A DNA stretch of 64,000 nucleotides, from positions 5,538 to 69,537 of the forward strand of contig JBOGKX010000195.1 in NCBI GenBank assembly GCA_050746125.1, given 5' to 3'. The notes below the pieces were generated by a model. The model did no database searches. It saw only the letters and a program-made list of their open reading frames with translations, and was not told the origin of the DNA. A program made the translations under genes and the position numbers. Positions 44,129 to 52,626 of the stretch are shown here, piece by piece; the stretch's first letter is position 1, and each line of letters starts with the position of its first letter. The DNA comes from JAJPKR01 sp050746125. GTDB lineage: Bacteria; Acidobacteriota; Terriglobia; Terriglobales; SCQP01.

Positions 44129-46711
44129 TTACTCGATCTCGATCTCCAGCCGGGCGAGGCCGGCGAAGACCGCGGGAGCGATGATCACGCGATCGGCGCG
44201 CAATTCCCCCGCCGAGGCGTGGCGCAAAGGCTGGCCATCGGGCGGATGCAGGTGCAAGACGATGGTCGCGCTAGCCGGAACGGCAAAGTCGAGCGCCACG
44301 CGCCAGTGCGGCCGCCCGCCCGGTGCCGCGATCGCTTCGGTGCGCCAACTTATGGGTCCCCGACGGGTGGGACAATTGCGCACGGCGATGACCTCGCCAG
44401 CGGCGAACCAATGCTTGGGCGCGGCCTTCTGCAAGTGCACGCGGCCGGGCTGGCCATGGCGATCGTGCTCCTCGTAACAAAGCAGCCAGCGCAGGCCCAG
44501 CGCCGGCTGCAATGTGCTGTTTACCACCGCCGACCAGGCATAGGGGCTGCCCTCGCCGGGATAGTTTCCCGGCAGCAGCGCGTCTTCGGGAGCGTAGCGG
44601 CTCCCCGTATCCATGGCGTAGCAGAGATTGCCGTAGAGGGCCATGAGAAAGGGACGGTAATCGTCCTGGCGAATGCGGCCGGCGAGCGTGCCGTGCTCCA
44701 TGAAGTTCGAGGTGCGCGGATACAAGCCGTCGAGATTCATGCCCAGCATTTGCTGGCCGGCCAGCAAGCGATGGCGAAAGTGGCCCTCGTCGAGCGCCGG
44801 GTCGCCCCAGTCGGCCGTCCACCAATCCATCATGTACCGATGGTTTTCGTAGCTCGAGAGCTCGCTGGGCGCGCGATGAAGGTCATCGGGGGTAAAGGGC
44901 GTGATGCCGGCCTGCTTCATGGCGATGCCGCGTGCCGCTAGCGTGCGCTCCAGCGAGCGCTCGAGATCGGCGCGCAACTCCGCCGCCACGGCGGCCACAC
45001 GCTCTCCTTCCGCCGCCAGGGCGGCATCGCCGTGCTCGCGCCCGGCCCGCGCCAGGCAGCGGGCATGCTCGGCGAGCCCGCGCCAAGCCCAGGCGGCATT
45101 TTGAAAGTAGTAAGGGTGGGACTCGGGAAAGTCGTCGTTGGGATCGCCGTTGTCCGCTTCCGGCGAGCCCCAGATCAAGCCATGGCGCGGATCGTCGGCG
45201 GGAAAACGGCGCGTCGAGTCCTCGTAGCGCGCGAGCAGCTGCGCGACCATGCGCCGCAAGATGGGCAACCGCCGATCGAGCGCCGCGCGATCGCGCGTGT
45301 AGTCGTAAGCGCGCGCCGAGTTCTCGAGGAAGACGCCGATATCGAGCGGCGCCTCGACTTGATCCTGCGTGTTGTAGAGAAAGTCGCCATTGGACAGGAC
45401 GTACTTCTGCAAATAATGCTCGAAGTAGGGGTCGGCGGCGGCGGTCAGGTTCCAGACTTGTTGCGCCCAGACGAATTCATAATGGGCGACGGGAAAGAGC
45501 GCATGGCTGCGCTCGGGAATCTTCGTATAGGCGCCCTCGCCGATTTGATACGTCGGCTCCAGGCCGCGATAGCTGCACCGCGCCAGCACGATGCCGGCGC
45601 GAGCGGCGTTGTTCAGCCACTCGTCGGGAATCTCGGCCTGCATGCCGCTGGCGAAGAATTCCTGCCAGCGGTTCCAAATGCCGACCAGCGTGGTGAAGAA
45701 GGCGGCGGCATCGCCGTTCCAGTAGCGTTCGACGAACTTTCTCGCCGGCTTGTCCATGCCGGCAGCGCCGCTGTCGCCGGCGGGGATCACGGGCGGCGCG
45801 CTGGCAGGCAATTGGACCCGAATGCGGGCAATGGGGCGCGCGTCAGCGCCCGGCGGCAGCACCATCATCACTTCGTAGCCGGCCTGATAGCGCGGATTCC
45901 AGACGCCGATGTCGGCGGCCGGCAAATACCCTCCCAGCAGCGTGCGCTTGCTGTAGCCAGGCACGTAGTCGTAGAGGTACTCGGAGGGCAAAAAGCGGGC
46001 GGGATCGAAAAGCCGACCGGTCAGATCCGGCGCCCACAGCGATTGCGGATCGCGGCCGAACTGACGCGAGAGGCCGTCGGCCTCCAGCCACAACGAGCCC
46101 AGCGGCCCGGCCTGCTCATTCGCGACCAACGTCCAGCCGACGAGTTCCGCGCCCAGCGCGGCGACGTTTTCAAAGCACGGATCTTCATCGGAACCCAGAA
46201 TGTAATCGCTCGCCAGATCCGGTCCCGGCTGGTAATGAGCCGGCCGTTCGAGGCGCACGTGCGGCGTGTCCGTCGGCCGCGGGCGAATGCGCGCCAACTC
46301 GCCGATGTACTTGGGGATGCGGGCGATCTCGCCAGCGGCGGTCACATAGGCGATCACGCCGCGATGGGCGGCGTGCTTCTCGAAGACGGCGGTGGCGATT
46401 CCGTTGAGCCAGCGCAGCACCGCGACGAGCTGCCAGCCGTCAGACGACTCGCCCAACGCCAGGCGCCTACCCTCGGCGAGCGTGACGGCGTCATCACCGA
46501 TCGCCCGCAAGCCCGGGGCGCGCGCTAGCGCTTCCCTCTCGCCGGGGAGCCAGAGAATCTGCTCGTTGACGATGCGGCCTGGCCGATAAGCCCCGCGCGG
46601 AATGCGCCCGGTGGGCGATGGGTTGGTGGGGTCTAGGCCCCGCGCCCAACTCGATGCACGCGTCGCGATCGGCACCGCCGCCGCGCCGCGCAGGAACGTT
46701 CTTCGCCTCAT
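44129..46711 (-). CDS. Tat-exported six-hairpin (alpha/alpha)6 glycoside hydrolase-like protein
   Basis: An 860-residue protein with a twin-arginine signal (RRRTFLRG, residues 2-9) and alanine-rich h-region. The N-terminal third is beta-sandwich-like; the catalytic region (about 340-720) has the repeated helical hairpins and acidic motifs of six-hairpin glycosidases, such as WGSPEADNGDPNDDFPES and YENHRYMMDWWTADWGDP, with candidate catalytic Asp/Glu residues. A beta-rich domain closes the protein. The exact GH family was not recognised (related to DUF608/GH116-like folds at best). It is translationally coupled to the small gene upstream. Confidence 0.7.
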   Translation of the reverse strand: MRRRTFLRGAAAVPIATRASSWARGLDPTNPSPTGRIPRGAYRPGRIVNEQILWLPGEREALARAPGLRAIGDDAVTLAEGRRLALGESSDGWQLVAVLRWLNGIATAVFEKHAAHRGVIAYVTAAGEIARIPKYIGELARIRPRPTDTPHVRLERPAHYQPGPDLASDYILGSDEDPCFENVAALGAELVGWTLVANEQAGPLGSLWLEADGLSRQFGRDPQSLWAPDLTGRLFDPARFLPSEYLYDYVPGYSKRTLLGGYLPAADIGVWNPRYQAGYEVMMVLPPGADARPIARIRVQLPASAPPVIPAGDSGAAGMDKPARKFVERYWNGDAAAFFTTLVGIWNRWQEFFASGMQAEIPDEWLNNAARAGIVLARCSYRGLEPTYQIGEGAYTKIPERSHALFPVAHYEFVWAQQVWNLTAAADPYFEHYLQKYVLSNGDFLYNTQDQVEAPLDIGVFLENSARAYDYTRDRAALDRRLPILRRMVAQLLARYEDSTRRFPADDPRHGLIWGSPEADNGDPNDDFPESHPYYFQNAAWAWRGLAEHARCLARAGREHGDAALAAEGERVAAVAAELRADLERSLERTLAARGIAMKQAGITPFTPDDLHRAPSELSSYENHRYMMDWWTADWGDPALDEGHFRHRLLAGQQMLGMNLDGLYPRTSNFMEHGTLAGRIRQDDYRPFLMALYGNLCYAMDTGSRYAPEDALLPGNYPGEGSPYAWSAVVNSTLQPALGLRWLLCYEEHDRHGQPGRVHLQKAAPKHWFAAGEVIAVRNCPTRRGPISWRTEAIAAPGGRPHWRVALDFAVPASATIVLHLHPPDGQPLRHASAGELRADRVIIAPAVFAGLARLEIEIE

Positions 46712-47019
46712 TCCCGGCCCCCTTCCCTGGCCTCGATGCGGAGGAGGAGCATTCTCCTTTCCCCGTTTTTACAAGCAAAGGCCCATCGCAACCCGGTTGC
46801 CCTTGCTTGCGCCGGTTGGCCGGAGGCAGCGACCACCTGGCGGCAGCGGGTCGTGCCCTGCCATTCGCCCTCGACTTCGACGCGCGAGGCGTCCAACAAA
46901 CGATACCGTAGCGTCAGCCGGTCGCCTCGATACGGCAGCGGCAGTCGGAGCGCATGCGGCAAAAGCGCGCCGGCCGCCAATCGGCGGCCGAATTCGTGGC
47001 GATCGAAGATCCATGACAT
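46708..47019 (-). CDS. small protein of unknown function coupled to the glycosidase
   Basis: The ATG at 47019 (MSWIFDRHEFG) gives 103 residues; an upstream TTG at 47058 is possible. The ATGA overlap with the glycosidase start and steady codon use support it as a gene. The sequence is basic with a beta-rich middle (LRYRLLDASRVEVEGEWQG) and ends in LLLRIEAREGGRE. There is no signal peptide, so it should stay in the cytoplasm, unlike its partner. No family was recognised. Confidence 0.5.
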   Translation of the reverse strand: MSWIFDRHEFGRRLAAGALLPHALRLPLPYRGDRLTLRYRLLDASRVEVEGEWQGTTRCRQVVAASGQPAQARATGLRWAFACKNGERRMLLLRIEAREGGRE

Positions 47020-47078
47020 GGGAAGAGGCAACTTACCCAGCCGCGCCGGCGTTGTCAACGAAATCGCGCGTCGCGGCG

Positions 47079-47774
47079 TTAGCCCGTCGCGGGCACGGTC
47101 TTGACACCGGGCGGCGGCGTGAAGCGGAAGAGCGACGAAGGCAGGCGTATATTGGCCTGAATTTGCGAAAGGCGAAAGTCGATCTGGGTGCCGTCCTGTT
47201 GGCGAATTACGATGCGCGTAATGTCGTAGGCGGGCGAGATCTCGAGCAAAACTTCGCGGAACCGGTCTTTCAGGAAACGCGGCGCGCCACGAATGACCTT
47301 GTCGCCCGGCGTCAACGGATCGAGTCCGCCGAAACTCAGGCCGGCCATCTCGCGGTTCAGGTTCATTTTTCCAAGCAGCCAGCGCAGCGGCGTGCGCAGA
47401 TCGGAGGAGTTCTTGATGGTTTGCTCCTGGGCTTGCGAGTCGCCGGCGACATAGAGCCAGGCGCGGCGCCCGTCCACGAGAAAAATCTTGGCTTGCGGCT
47501 GGCGATATTGCCAGAGCATCTTGCCCGGCTTGCGGAGATACAGAACGCCCGACTCTTCCCGGTTCTGCCCGCCGCCGGTGTAGATTTCGGTGAAATCCGC
47601 GCGCATGGTGGTCAGCGAGTCGTAGCGCGCGTTCACGATTTGGATCAGCTCATCGAGCGCCGGCTCCGAGGGGGCCGGTCGCGCCGCGGCGTACCCGGCC
47701 AAAATCGAAGAACATAGCAGGACAAGCGCCGGTTTTGAGAGCCGCCGCACCCTCCAGTGTAGGCGCGGATTCAC
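47079..47774 (-). CDS. lolA: LolA-like outer-membrane lipoprotein carrier protein
   Basis: A 231-residue periplasmic carrier. The GTG at 47774 overlaps the recN stop and begins a signal peptide (about 34 residues, ending near AAARPA). The mature part shows the LolA pattern: LTTMRADFTEIYTGG, a GVLYLRKPGKMLWQY strand, DGRRAWLYV, and LRWLLGKM, which line the hydrophobic half-barrel for lipoprotein acyl chains. LolB was not seen in the window. The frame is open far upstream but overlaps recN. Confidence 0.87.
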   Translation of the reverse strand: MNPRLHWRVRRLSKPALVLLCSSILAGYAAARPAPSEPALDELIQIVNARYDSLTTMRADFTEIYTGGGQNREESGVLYLRKPGKMLWQYRQPQAKIFLVDGRRAWLYVAGDSQAQEQTIKNSSDLRTPLRWLLGKMNLNREMAGLSFGGLDPLTPGDKVIRGAPRFLKDRFREVLLEISPAYDITRIVIRQQDGTQIDFRLSQIQANIRLPSSLFRFTPPPGVKTVPATG

Positions 47775-49456
47775 GCTGACTGCGCTCGCTCGAGCAGCTC
47801 GGCGGCGTGCTGGCGGGCGGTCGCGCTGGCTTGCCCGCTGAGCATGCGCGCCACTTCTTCGACCCGCTCGGCGCCCGTCAGGACGGCAACCTCGGTCACC
47901 GCGCGGCCGCCGCGCCGCGCCTTTTCGACCCGCAGATGATGGCCGGCAAAGGAAGCGATTTGGGCGAGATGGGTGACGCAAAGCACCTGGTAGCGGCCGC
48001 CCAACTGGTGCAGCTTGCGGCCAACCGCCTCGGCGGCGCGCCCGCCAATTCCGGCATCGATCTCGTCGAAGACCAAAGTGCGAGCGGCAACTGGCCGGTC
48101 CCGCGGCCGTCCCTCGATCGCCACCTGCAAGGCCAGCAACAAGCGCGACAGCTCGCCTCCGGAGGCGATATCAGCCACCGGTTTCGACGGCTCGCCGGGA
48201 TTGGTCGTAGCGAAAAATTGCAGGTGGTCCCAGCCAAGCGGGCCCCAGGCCTCGGGGCCGGGCGGCGCCGCGGCAAACTCGACCGAGAATTGCACCTTCA
48301 TGGCCAAGTCGGCGGCCTGACGAGTGACGGCGGCGCCGAGCGACGCGGCGGCGGCGCGCCGCTGTGCGGAACGAGCGTCCGCCAGTTCCCGGTAGCGCCG
48401 CTCGGCGGCATCCGCTTCGGCGCGCAGGCGCGCGTGATGCTCCTGGGCATTTTCGACCCCATCGAGGCGGCTTTCGAGTTGCTCGGCTAGGGCCATGGCG
48501 TCGGCCAGCGTGGGACCGTATTTCCGCTTCATGCGATCGAGCAGAATCAGCCGCTCCTCGACCGCCGCCAGGCGTTGGGCCGTGTCCTCTTGTGCTTCCG
48601 TCCAGGGGCGTAGGGAAGCGGCAATGTCTTCCAGCTCCGTGCGCGCCGAAGCCAGGCGCGGTACGAGCTCCATGGCGCGGGGGTCGAGACGGGCTAATTC
48701 CTGCAGGTGCTTTTGAGCCAGCTTGATGCCGGTCGCGGCAGCTTCGGGCGCGTCGTACAGCGCGGCATAAGCGGTTTGCGCGTCGGCGGCGATGCGCTCG
48801 GCGTTGGCCAGCCGCAGGCGCTCTTGCTCGAGCTCGGTATCCTCGCCGGCGCGTAATTGCGCCGCCTGCAGCTCCTGCCGCTGAAAGCGCCACAGATCGG
48901 CCTGTTGCAGCCGCGCCTGCTCGTCTAGTTCCCATTGTGCGGCTTGCGCCCGCCGCTCGCGCCAGGCGGCGAAGGCGGCGCGGAGCCGCGGCAAGAGCTC
49001 TTCCCCGTCGCCGGCGTAGGCGTCGAGCAGTTCCAACTGCGCCGCTGGCGTAAACGCGACCAGCGCCTGGTTTTGCGCGTGCACGTCGCCCAGCACCGGG
49101 GCCAGCTGGCGCAAGACGGCGACCGTGGCGGGCCGGTCGTTGATCAGCACCCGGCCCCGTCCGCCCACTTCGCGGCGCACTATCACCGGCTCGGCGGCGG
49201 TGATGTCGAGCGCGTCGCGAACCTCTGCGGGCACGAGCCCGATGTCGATCTGGAACGCGCCGCTCACCCACGCCCGCTCCGCGCCGCTGCGCACGACCGC
49301 CGCGTCGGCGCGCTCGCCGAGCAGCAAACCGAGCGCATCCACCACGATGGACTTCCCCGAGCCGGTTTCACCTGTCAGGACGTTGAGGCCGGAGGCAAAC
49401 TCGACTTCCAGGCGATCAATCAGGGCGTAGTTTTCGATATGGAGCGAAAGCAGCAC
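47771..49456 (-). CDS. recN: DNA repair protein RecN
   Basis: A 561-residue SMC-like ATPase for double-strand break repair. Walker A is GETGSGKS (29-36), central coiled coils span about 150-350 (rich in Arg/Glu/Ala), the ABC signature is ASGGELSRLLLAL and Walker B is VFDEIDAGIGG near the C-terminus. The N-terminal LHIENYALID is diagnostic. Its stop overlaps the LolA GTG, an odd pairing of DNA repair and envelope biogenesis. Confidence 0.95.
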   Translation of the reverse strand: MLLSLHIENYALIDRLEVEFASGLNVLTGETGSGKSIVVDALGLLLGERADAAVVRSGAERAWVSGAFQIDIGLVPAEVRDALDITAAEPVIVRREVGGRGRVLINDRPATVAVLRQLAPVLGDVHAQNQALVAFTPAAQLELLDAYAGDGEELLPRLRAAFAAWRERRAQAAQWELDEQARLQQADLWRFQRQELQAAQLRAGEDTELEQERLRLANAERIAADAQTAYAALYDAPEAAATGIKLAQKHLQELARLDPRAMELVPRLASARTELEDIAASLRPWTEAQEDTAQRLAAVEERLILLDRMKRKYGPTLADAMALAEQLESRLDGVENAQEHHARLRAEADAAERRYRELADARSAQRRAAAASLGAAVTRQAADLAMKVQFSVEFAAAPPGPEAWGPLGWDHLQFFATTNPGEPSKPVADIASGGELSRLLLALQVAIEGRPRDRPVAARTLVFDEIDAGIGGRAAEAVGRKLHQLGGRYQVLCVTHLAQIASFAGHHLRVEKARRGGRAVTEVAVLTGAERVEEVARMLSGQASATARQHAAELLERAQSA

Positions 49457-49523
49457 GGATGGGAGATTTTATTCCGAAACGGCGCCGGCGCGGCTGGAGC
49501 CGGACGGCTGGCAGCGGCGCGGC

Positions 49524-50675
49524 TCAGTCCGCCAGTTCGCGCAGCAGTTCGCGCGCGATGACGAGACGTTGGATCTCGCTCGTCCCCTCGCCGATCGTGC
49601 AAAGCTTCACGTCCCGGTAAAACTTTTCGGCGGGATAGTCCTTGATGAACCCATAGCCACCGTGGATCTGCACGCATTCATTGGCGGCGCGCACAGCCAC
49701 CTCGCCAGCATAGAGCTTGGCCATGGAAGCTTGCCGGGTGACCGGCTGGCCGTTGTCCTTGAGCCAGGCGGCGCGGCGCGTGAGCAGGCGGGCCGCGTCG
49801 ATCTCCGTCGCCATGTCGGCCAATTTCCACTGAATGGCCTCGAAGCTGGAGATCGGCCGGTCGAACTGCCGTCGCTGGGCGGCATAGCGGCGCGCCGCTT
49901 CGAACGCGCCGGTGGCCATGCCCACCGCCAGCGAAGCAATGCTGATCCGGCCGCCATCGAGGACACGAAGCGCATCCACGAATCCGTGGCCTAATTCCCC
50001 CAGCAGATTGCCGGCCGGCACGCGGCAATCCTCGAAGATCAGTTCGGCGGTGTCGCTGGCGCGCATGCCCAGCTTGTTCTCTTTCTTGCCGGTGCGAAAT
50101 CCGGGCGTGCCCTTTTCAACTACGAAGGCGGAGATGCCGTGTTTGCCGGCCTGACGGTCGGTGACCGCCATGACTACGCAGACATCGGCGTAATGCCCGT
50201 TGGTCGTGAACGTCTTGGCGCCGTTCAACAACCAACCGTCGCCGTCGCGGCGCGCCGTGGTGCGCGTACCCGCCGCGTCGGAACCGGCGCCCGGCTCCGT
50301 CAGGCTCCAGCAGCCGATCCACTCGCCGCGCGCCAGCTTCGGCAGATAGTGGCGGCGCTGGCAGTCGTTGCCGCACAAAAAGATGTGGTTGGAGCAAAGC
50401 GAATTATGCGCGGCGACGATCAGGCCGATGCTGCCATCCACGCGCGAGAGCTCCTCGATGACCAGGGAATATTCCAAATAGCCAAGTCCGGCTCCCCCGT
50501 ATTCGGCGGGGAAGATCACGCCCAGCACTCCAAGTTCGCCGATCTGGCGCAGCAGGTCGGCGGGCCAAGTCTGGTGTTCATCCCACTCCATGACATGGGG
50601 CGCGATTTCGCGCTCGGCAAAGGCGCGAATCTCGCGCTGCAGAGCCATCTGCTCAGGAGTCAAGGAAAAGTCCAT
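49524..50675 (-). CDS. acyl-CoA dehydrogenase
   Basis: A 383-residue flavoprotein of the medium/short-chain acyl-CoA dehydrogenase type. The N-terminal helical, middle beta (WSLTEPGAGSDAAGT, FAD/substrate-binding) and C-terminal helical domains are in order. The catalytic base is Glu363 in IGEGTSEI, the position used by most medium/short-chain enzymes. QFDRPISSFEAIQWKLADM marks the C-terminal domain. It acts in fatty-acid or branched-chain amino-acid oxidation. A promoter-like pair lies upstream. Electron transfer flavoprotein genes are not in the window. Confidence 0.95.
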   Translation of the reverse strand: MDFSLTPEQMALQREIRAFAEREIAPHVMEWDEHQTWPADLLRQIGELGVLGVIFPAEYGGAGLGYLEYSLVIEELSRVDGSIGLIVAAHNSLCSNHIFLCGNDCQRRHYLPKLARGEWIGCWSLTEPGAGSDAAGTRTTARRDGDGWLLNGAKTFTTNGHYADVCVVMAVTDRQAGKHGISAFVVEKGTPGFRTGKKENKLGMRASDTAELIFEDCRVPAGNLLGELGHGFVDALRVLDGGRISIASLAVGMATGAFEAARRYAAQRRQFDRPISSFEAIQWKLADMATEIDAARLLTRRAAWLKDNGQPVTRQASMAKLYAGEVAVRAANECVQIHGGYGFIKDYPAEKFYRDVKLCTIGEGTSEIQRLVIARELLRELAD

Positions 50676-50706
50676 GTTGTCGACGGGGGGCGAGCGATCT
50701 CTTTTC

Positions 50707-50736
50707 TTTATAGCACTACTAATCGAGTGAAAACAA
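50707..50736 (-). promoter_or_regulatory. candidate promoter of the acyl-CoA dehydrogenase gene
   Basis: Minus strand: TTGTTT (50736-50731), 18-base spacer, TATAAA (50712-50707), about 30 bases before the ATG. The region is unusually AT-rich for this window. The -35 matches only three of six positions, so the call is moderate. Confidence 0.45.
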
Positions 50737-50839
50737 AGGATTTAATTTTACCGGATGGTCGGGAAGCGGGCCGGCGATGATGGACGCGAGAACAGCTGTT
50801 CGCTTACCGCCCGATTCGCGTACGCTGAGCAGAGATCGA

Positions 50840-50983
50840 ATGGAAAAGAAGATCTTCTGGTCGGTTTTTGCGCTGCTGGGACTGGTCGCCGATTTCACAC
50901 TGCCCTTCGTATGGGCGCTCGTCGCGACCGTGCCCGCACTCTACGTCAGTTGGTGGGTGGCCTACCGCAGCGAATGGTTCTGA
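50840..50983 (+). CDS. 47-residue membrane protein
   Basis: An ATG at 50840 gives MEKKIFWSVFALLGLVADFT, two hydrophobic stretches (about 5-22 and 25-40), and the tail WWVAYRSEWF. Similar tiny proteins ending in YRSEWF occur in acidobacteria as far as I recall, but no function is known. The coding frame is open further upstream, yet the upstream part has no hydrophobic or conserved features. It stands alone between the divergent acyl-CoA dehydrogenase and the convergent galT. Confidence 0.55.
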   Translation: MEKKIFWSVFALLGLVADFTLPFVWALVATVPALYVSWWVAYRSEWF

Positions 50984-51015
50984 TGCTGCCACGCGGCACT
51001 GCCCGCGACGCATCG

Positions 51016-52035
51016 TCAGGCCGAGACGGGAATTTCGACTTCGGCTTCGCGCAGAAAGCGGGCTGCTTCCTCCGGAGGAGTGGGATTGATATAGAAGCCG
51101 CTGCCCCACTCAAATCCTGCCACCTTGGTCAAGCGCGGCATGTATTCGATATGCCAATGGTAGTAAGCGTTGCTGGGCTCTTGTAGGGGAGCGCTTTGCA
51201 AGACCAGGTTGTAGGCCGGATTTTCCAGCACCGAATCCGTTTTGATGAGCAACAGCTTTATGGCCCGGGCCAGATTCTCGAAGGCATGAGTAGGCGAGTC
51301 TTCGAAGCGGGATTCATGCTGCTTCGGGACCAGCCAGGTCTCGAACGGGAAGCGTGGCGCATAGGGTGATAGGGTCACGAAATCGTCATTTTCGGCAATC
51401 ACGCGAATGCCGGCCTCTAATTCCTGGCGGATGATGTCGCAGTAGATGCAGCGCTCCTTGTAGTTGAAGTGATGCTTGGCGCCATCCACCTGCTCGCGAA
51501 TTTCCTTGGGCACGATGGGCAGCGCGATCAGTTGCGAGTGGGTGTGCTCGAGCGAGGCGCCGGCGGCGAGGCCTTGATTCTTGAAGACCAGCACATAGCG
51601 AAAGCGGCGGTCTTTTTTGAGGTCGAGCATGCGATCGCGAAAGGCCCAGAGCACGTCTTCGATGCCCTTTTCACTCAGCATCGCCAGGGTCTTGGAGTGG
51701 TCCGGCGTCTCGATGATCACTTCGTGGGCGCCGATGCCATTCATCTTGTCGAACAGCCCCTCGCCCTGGCGGCTAAGCTCGCCTTCGATGCCCAGCGCCG
51801 GGTATTTGTTGGGGATCACCCGCACCGACCACCCCGGGCTATTGGGGCCGGAACCGTTGCCGCGATACGCCAGGATTTCGGGCGGCGTCTTCGCCTCATT
51901 GCCGGGACAGAACGGACAAAAACCGCCGCTCGTGATTTCGCTTTTTTCACGGACAAAATCGCTGGGGCGGCGGGCGCGATCGCTGGAAATGATTACCCAG
52001 CGGCCAGTGATGGGGTCTTTGCGAAGTTCGGGCAC
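51016..52035 (-). CDS. galT: galactose-1-phosphate uridylyltransferase family protein
   Basis: A 339-residue HIT-superfamily enzyme. The N-terminus has MPELRKDPITGRWVII, zinc cysteines CPFC (40-43), and the nucleotidylated histidine in LEHTHSQLI (His164 and His166, an H-x-H-x-Q motif). In Leloir metabolism it swaps UMP between UDP-glucose and galactose 1-phosphate; bacterial homologues of this length may also act as ADP-sulfurylases or other nucleotidyltransferases. No galK or galE accompanies it. It follows yraN by 49 bases. Confidence 0.88.
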   Translation of the reverse strand: MPELRKDPITGRWVIISSDRARRPSDFVREKSEITSGGFCPFCPGNEAKTPPEILAYRGNGSGPNSPGWSVRVIPNKYPALGIEGELSRQGEGLFDKMNGIGAHEVIIETPDHSKTLAMLSEKGIEDVLWAFRDRMLDLKKDRRFRYVLVFKNQGLAAGASLEHTHSQLIALPIVPKEIREQVDGAKHHFNYKERCIYCDIIRQELEAGIRVIAENDDFVTLSPYAPRFPFETWLVPKQHESRFEDSPTHAFENLARAIKLLLIKTDSVLENPAYNLVLQSAPLQEPSNAYYHWHIEYMPRLTKVAGFEWGSGFYINPTPPEEAARFLREAEVEIPVSA

Positions 52036-52084
52036 GTCGAAAAATGGTCTCCAGGGATCGTGGCGGCGCGCCCGCTGGAACCGC

Positions 52085-52573
52085 TCACTCGGCCCAAAAT
52101 GCGTCCCGATGCAATTCCAGCTCGGGATGTGAGCCGTGCGGCTGGTAAACGGCCACTACATCGAAGCGAAAGCGGCCCATATAGCCCTTCCGCCGACGAT
52201 AGGCACGTGCCAGGCGAACCAACTGCCGCCGCTTGTCGAAGTCCACCGCGCGCAGAGCCGAGTAGTCGTCCCGGCGAAAGCGGCTTTTCACCTCGACAAA
52301 TACCAGAACTCCACCCTCCCAGCCAATCAGGTCCAATTCCCCTCTACGGCGCGGGAAGCGGTAGTTCCGAGCCACGATTGTATACCCCTGGCCGCGAAGG
52401 AACCAGTAGGCGAGTTCCTCACCTTGGCGGCCCAATACATGCTGTGGATTGACAGGGGGGCGAGGATGGAGCCTATGCGCTAGCGACTCGAGCCGGGCCA
52501 GGCAGCGAGCGCGCAACGGCAGTGGAGAACCGGAGACGACTACCGGCCGGAGAGGATTGAAGTCGAAAGCCAT
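52085..52573 (-). CDS. yraN: YraN (UPF0102) family protein, nuclease-like fold
   Basis: A 162-residue protein starting at ATG 52573 (MAFDFNPLRP); the longer frame upstream overlaps the aminotransferase. The N-terminal 45 residues are an extra Arg/Pro-rich segment. The conserved core (48-155) has GRQGEELAYWFLRGQGY, then the endonuclease-like GELDLI and FVEVKSR (a GxxDxx and E-x-K pattern) and FRFDVVAV. The family has a Holliday-junction-resolvase-like fold, but its role is not firmly known. The gene lies between the aminotransferase and galT. Confidence 0.9.
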   Translation of the reverse strand: MAFDFNPLRPVVVSGSPLPLRARCLARLESLAHRLHPRPPVNPQHVLGRQGEELAYWFLRGQGYTIVARNYRFPRRRGELDLIGWEGGVLVFVEVKSRFRRDDYSALRAVDFDKRRQLVRLARAYRRRKGYMGRFRFDVVAVYQPHGSHPELELHRDAFWAE

Positions 52574-52626
52574 GGTGCCGGCGCAAGAGTGACCCGGGCC
52601 GGCACCACTATAGCTCTTCGGCTCCC

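Noticed and set aside
45032..46528. A 498-codon frame opposite the six-hairpin glycosidase
   Set aside because: Shadow of a coding sequence with a Tat signal and consistent domains; the antisense translation is Arg/Gly-rich and has no motif.
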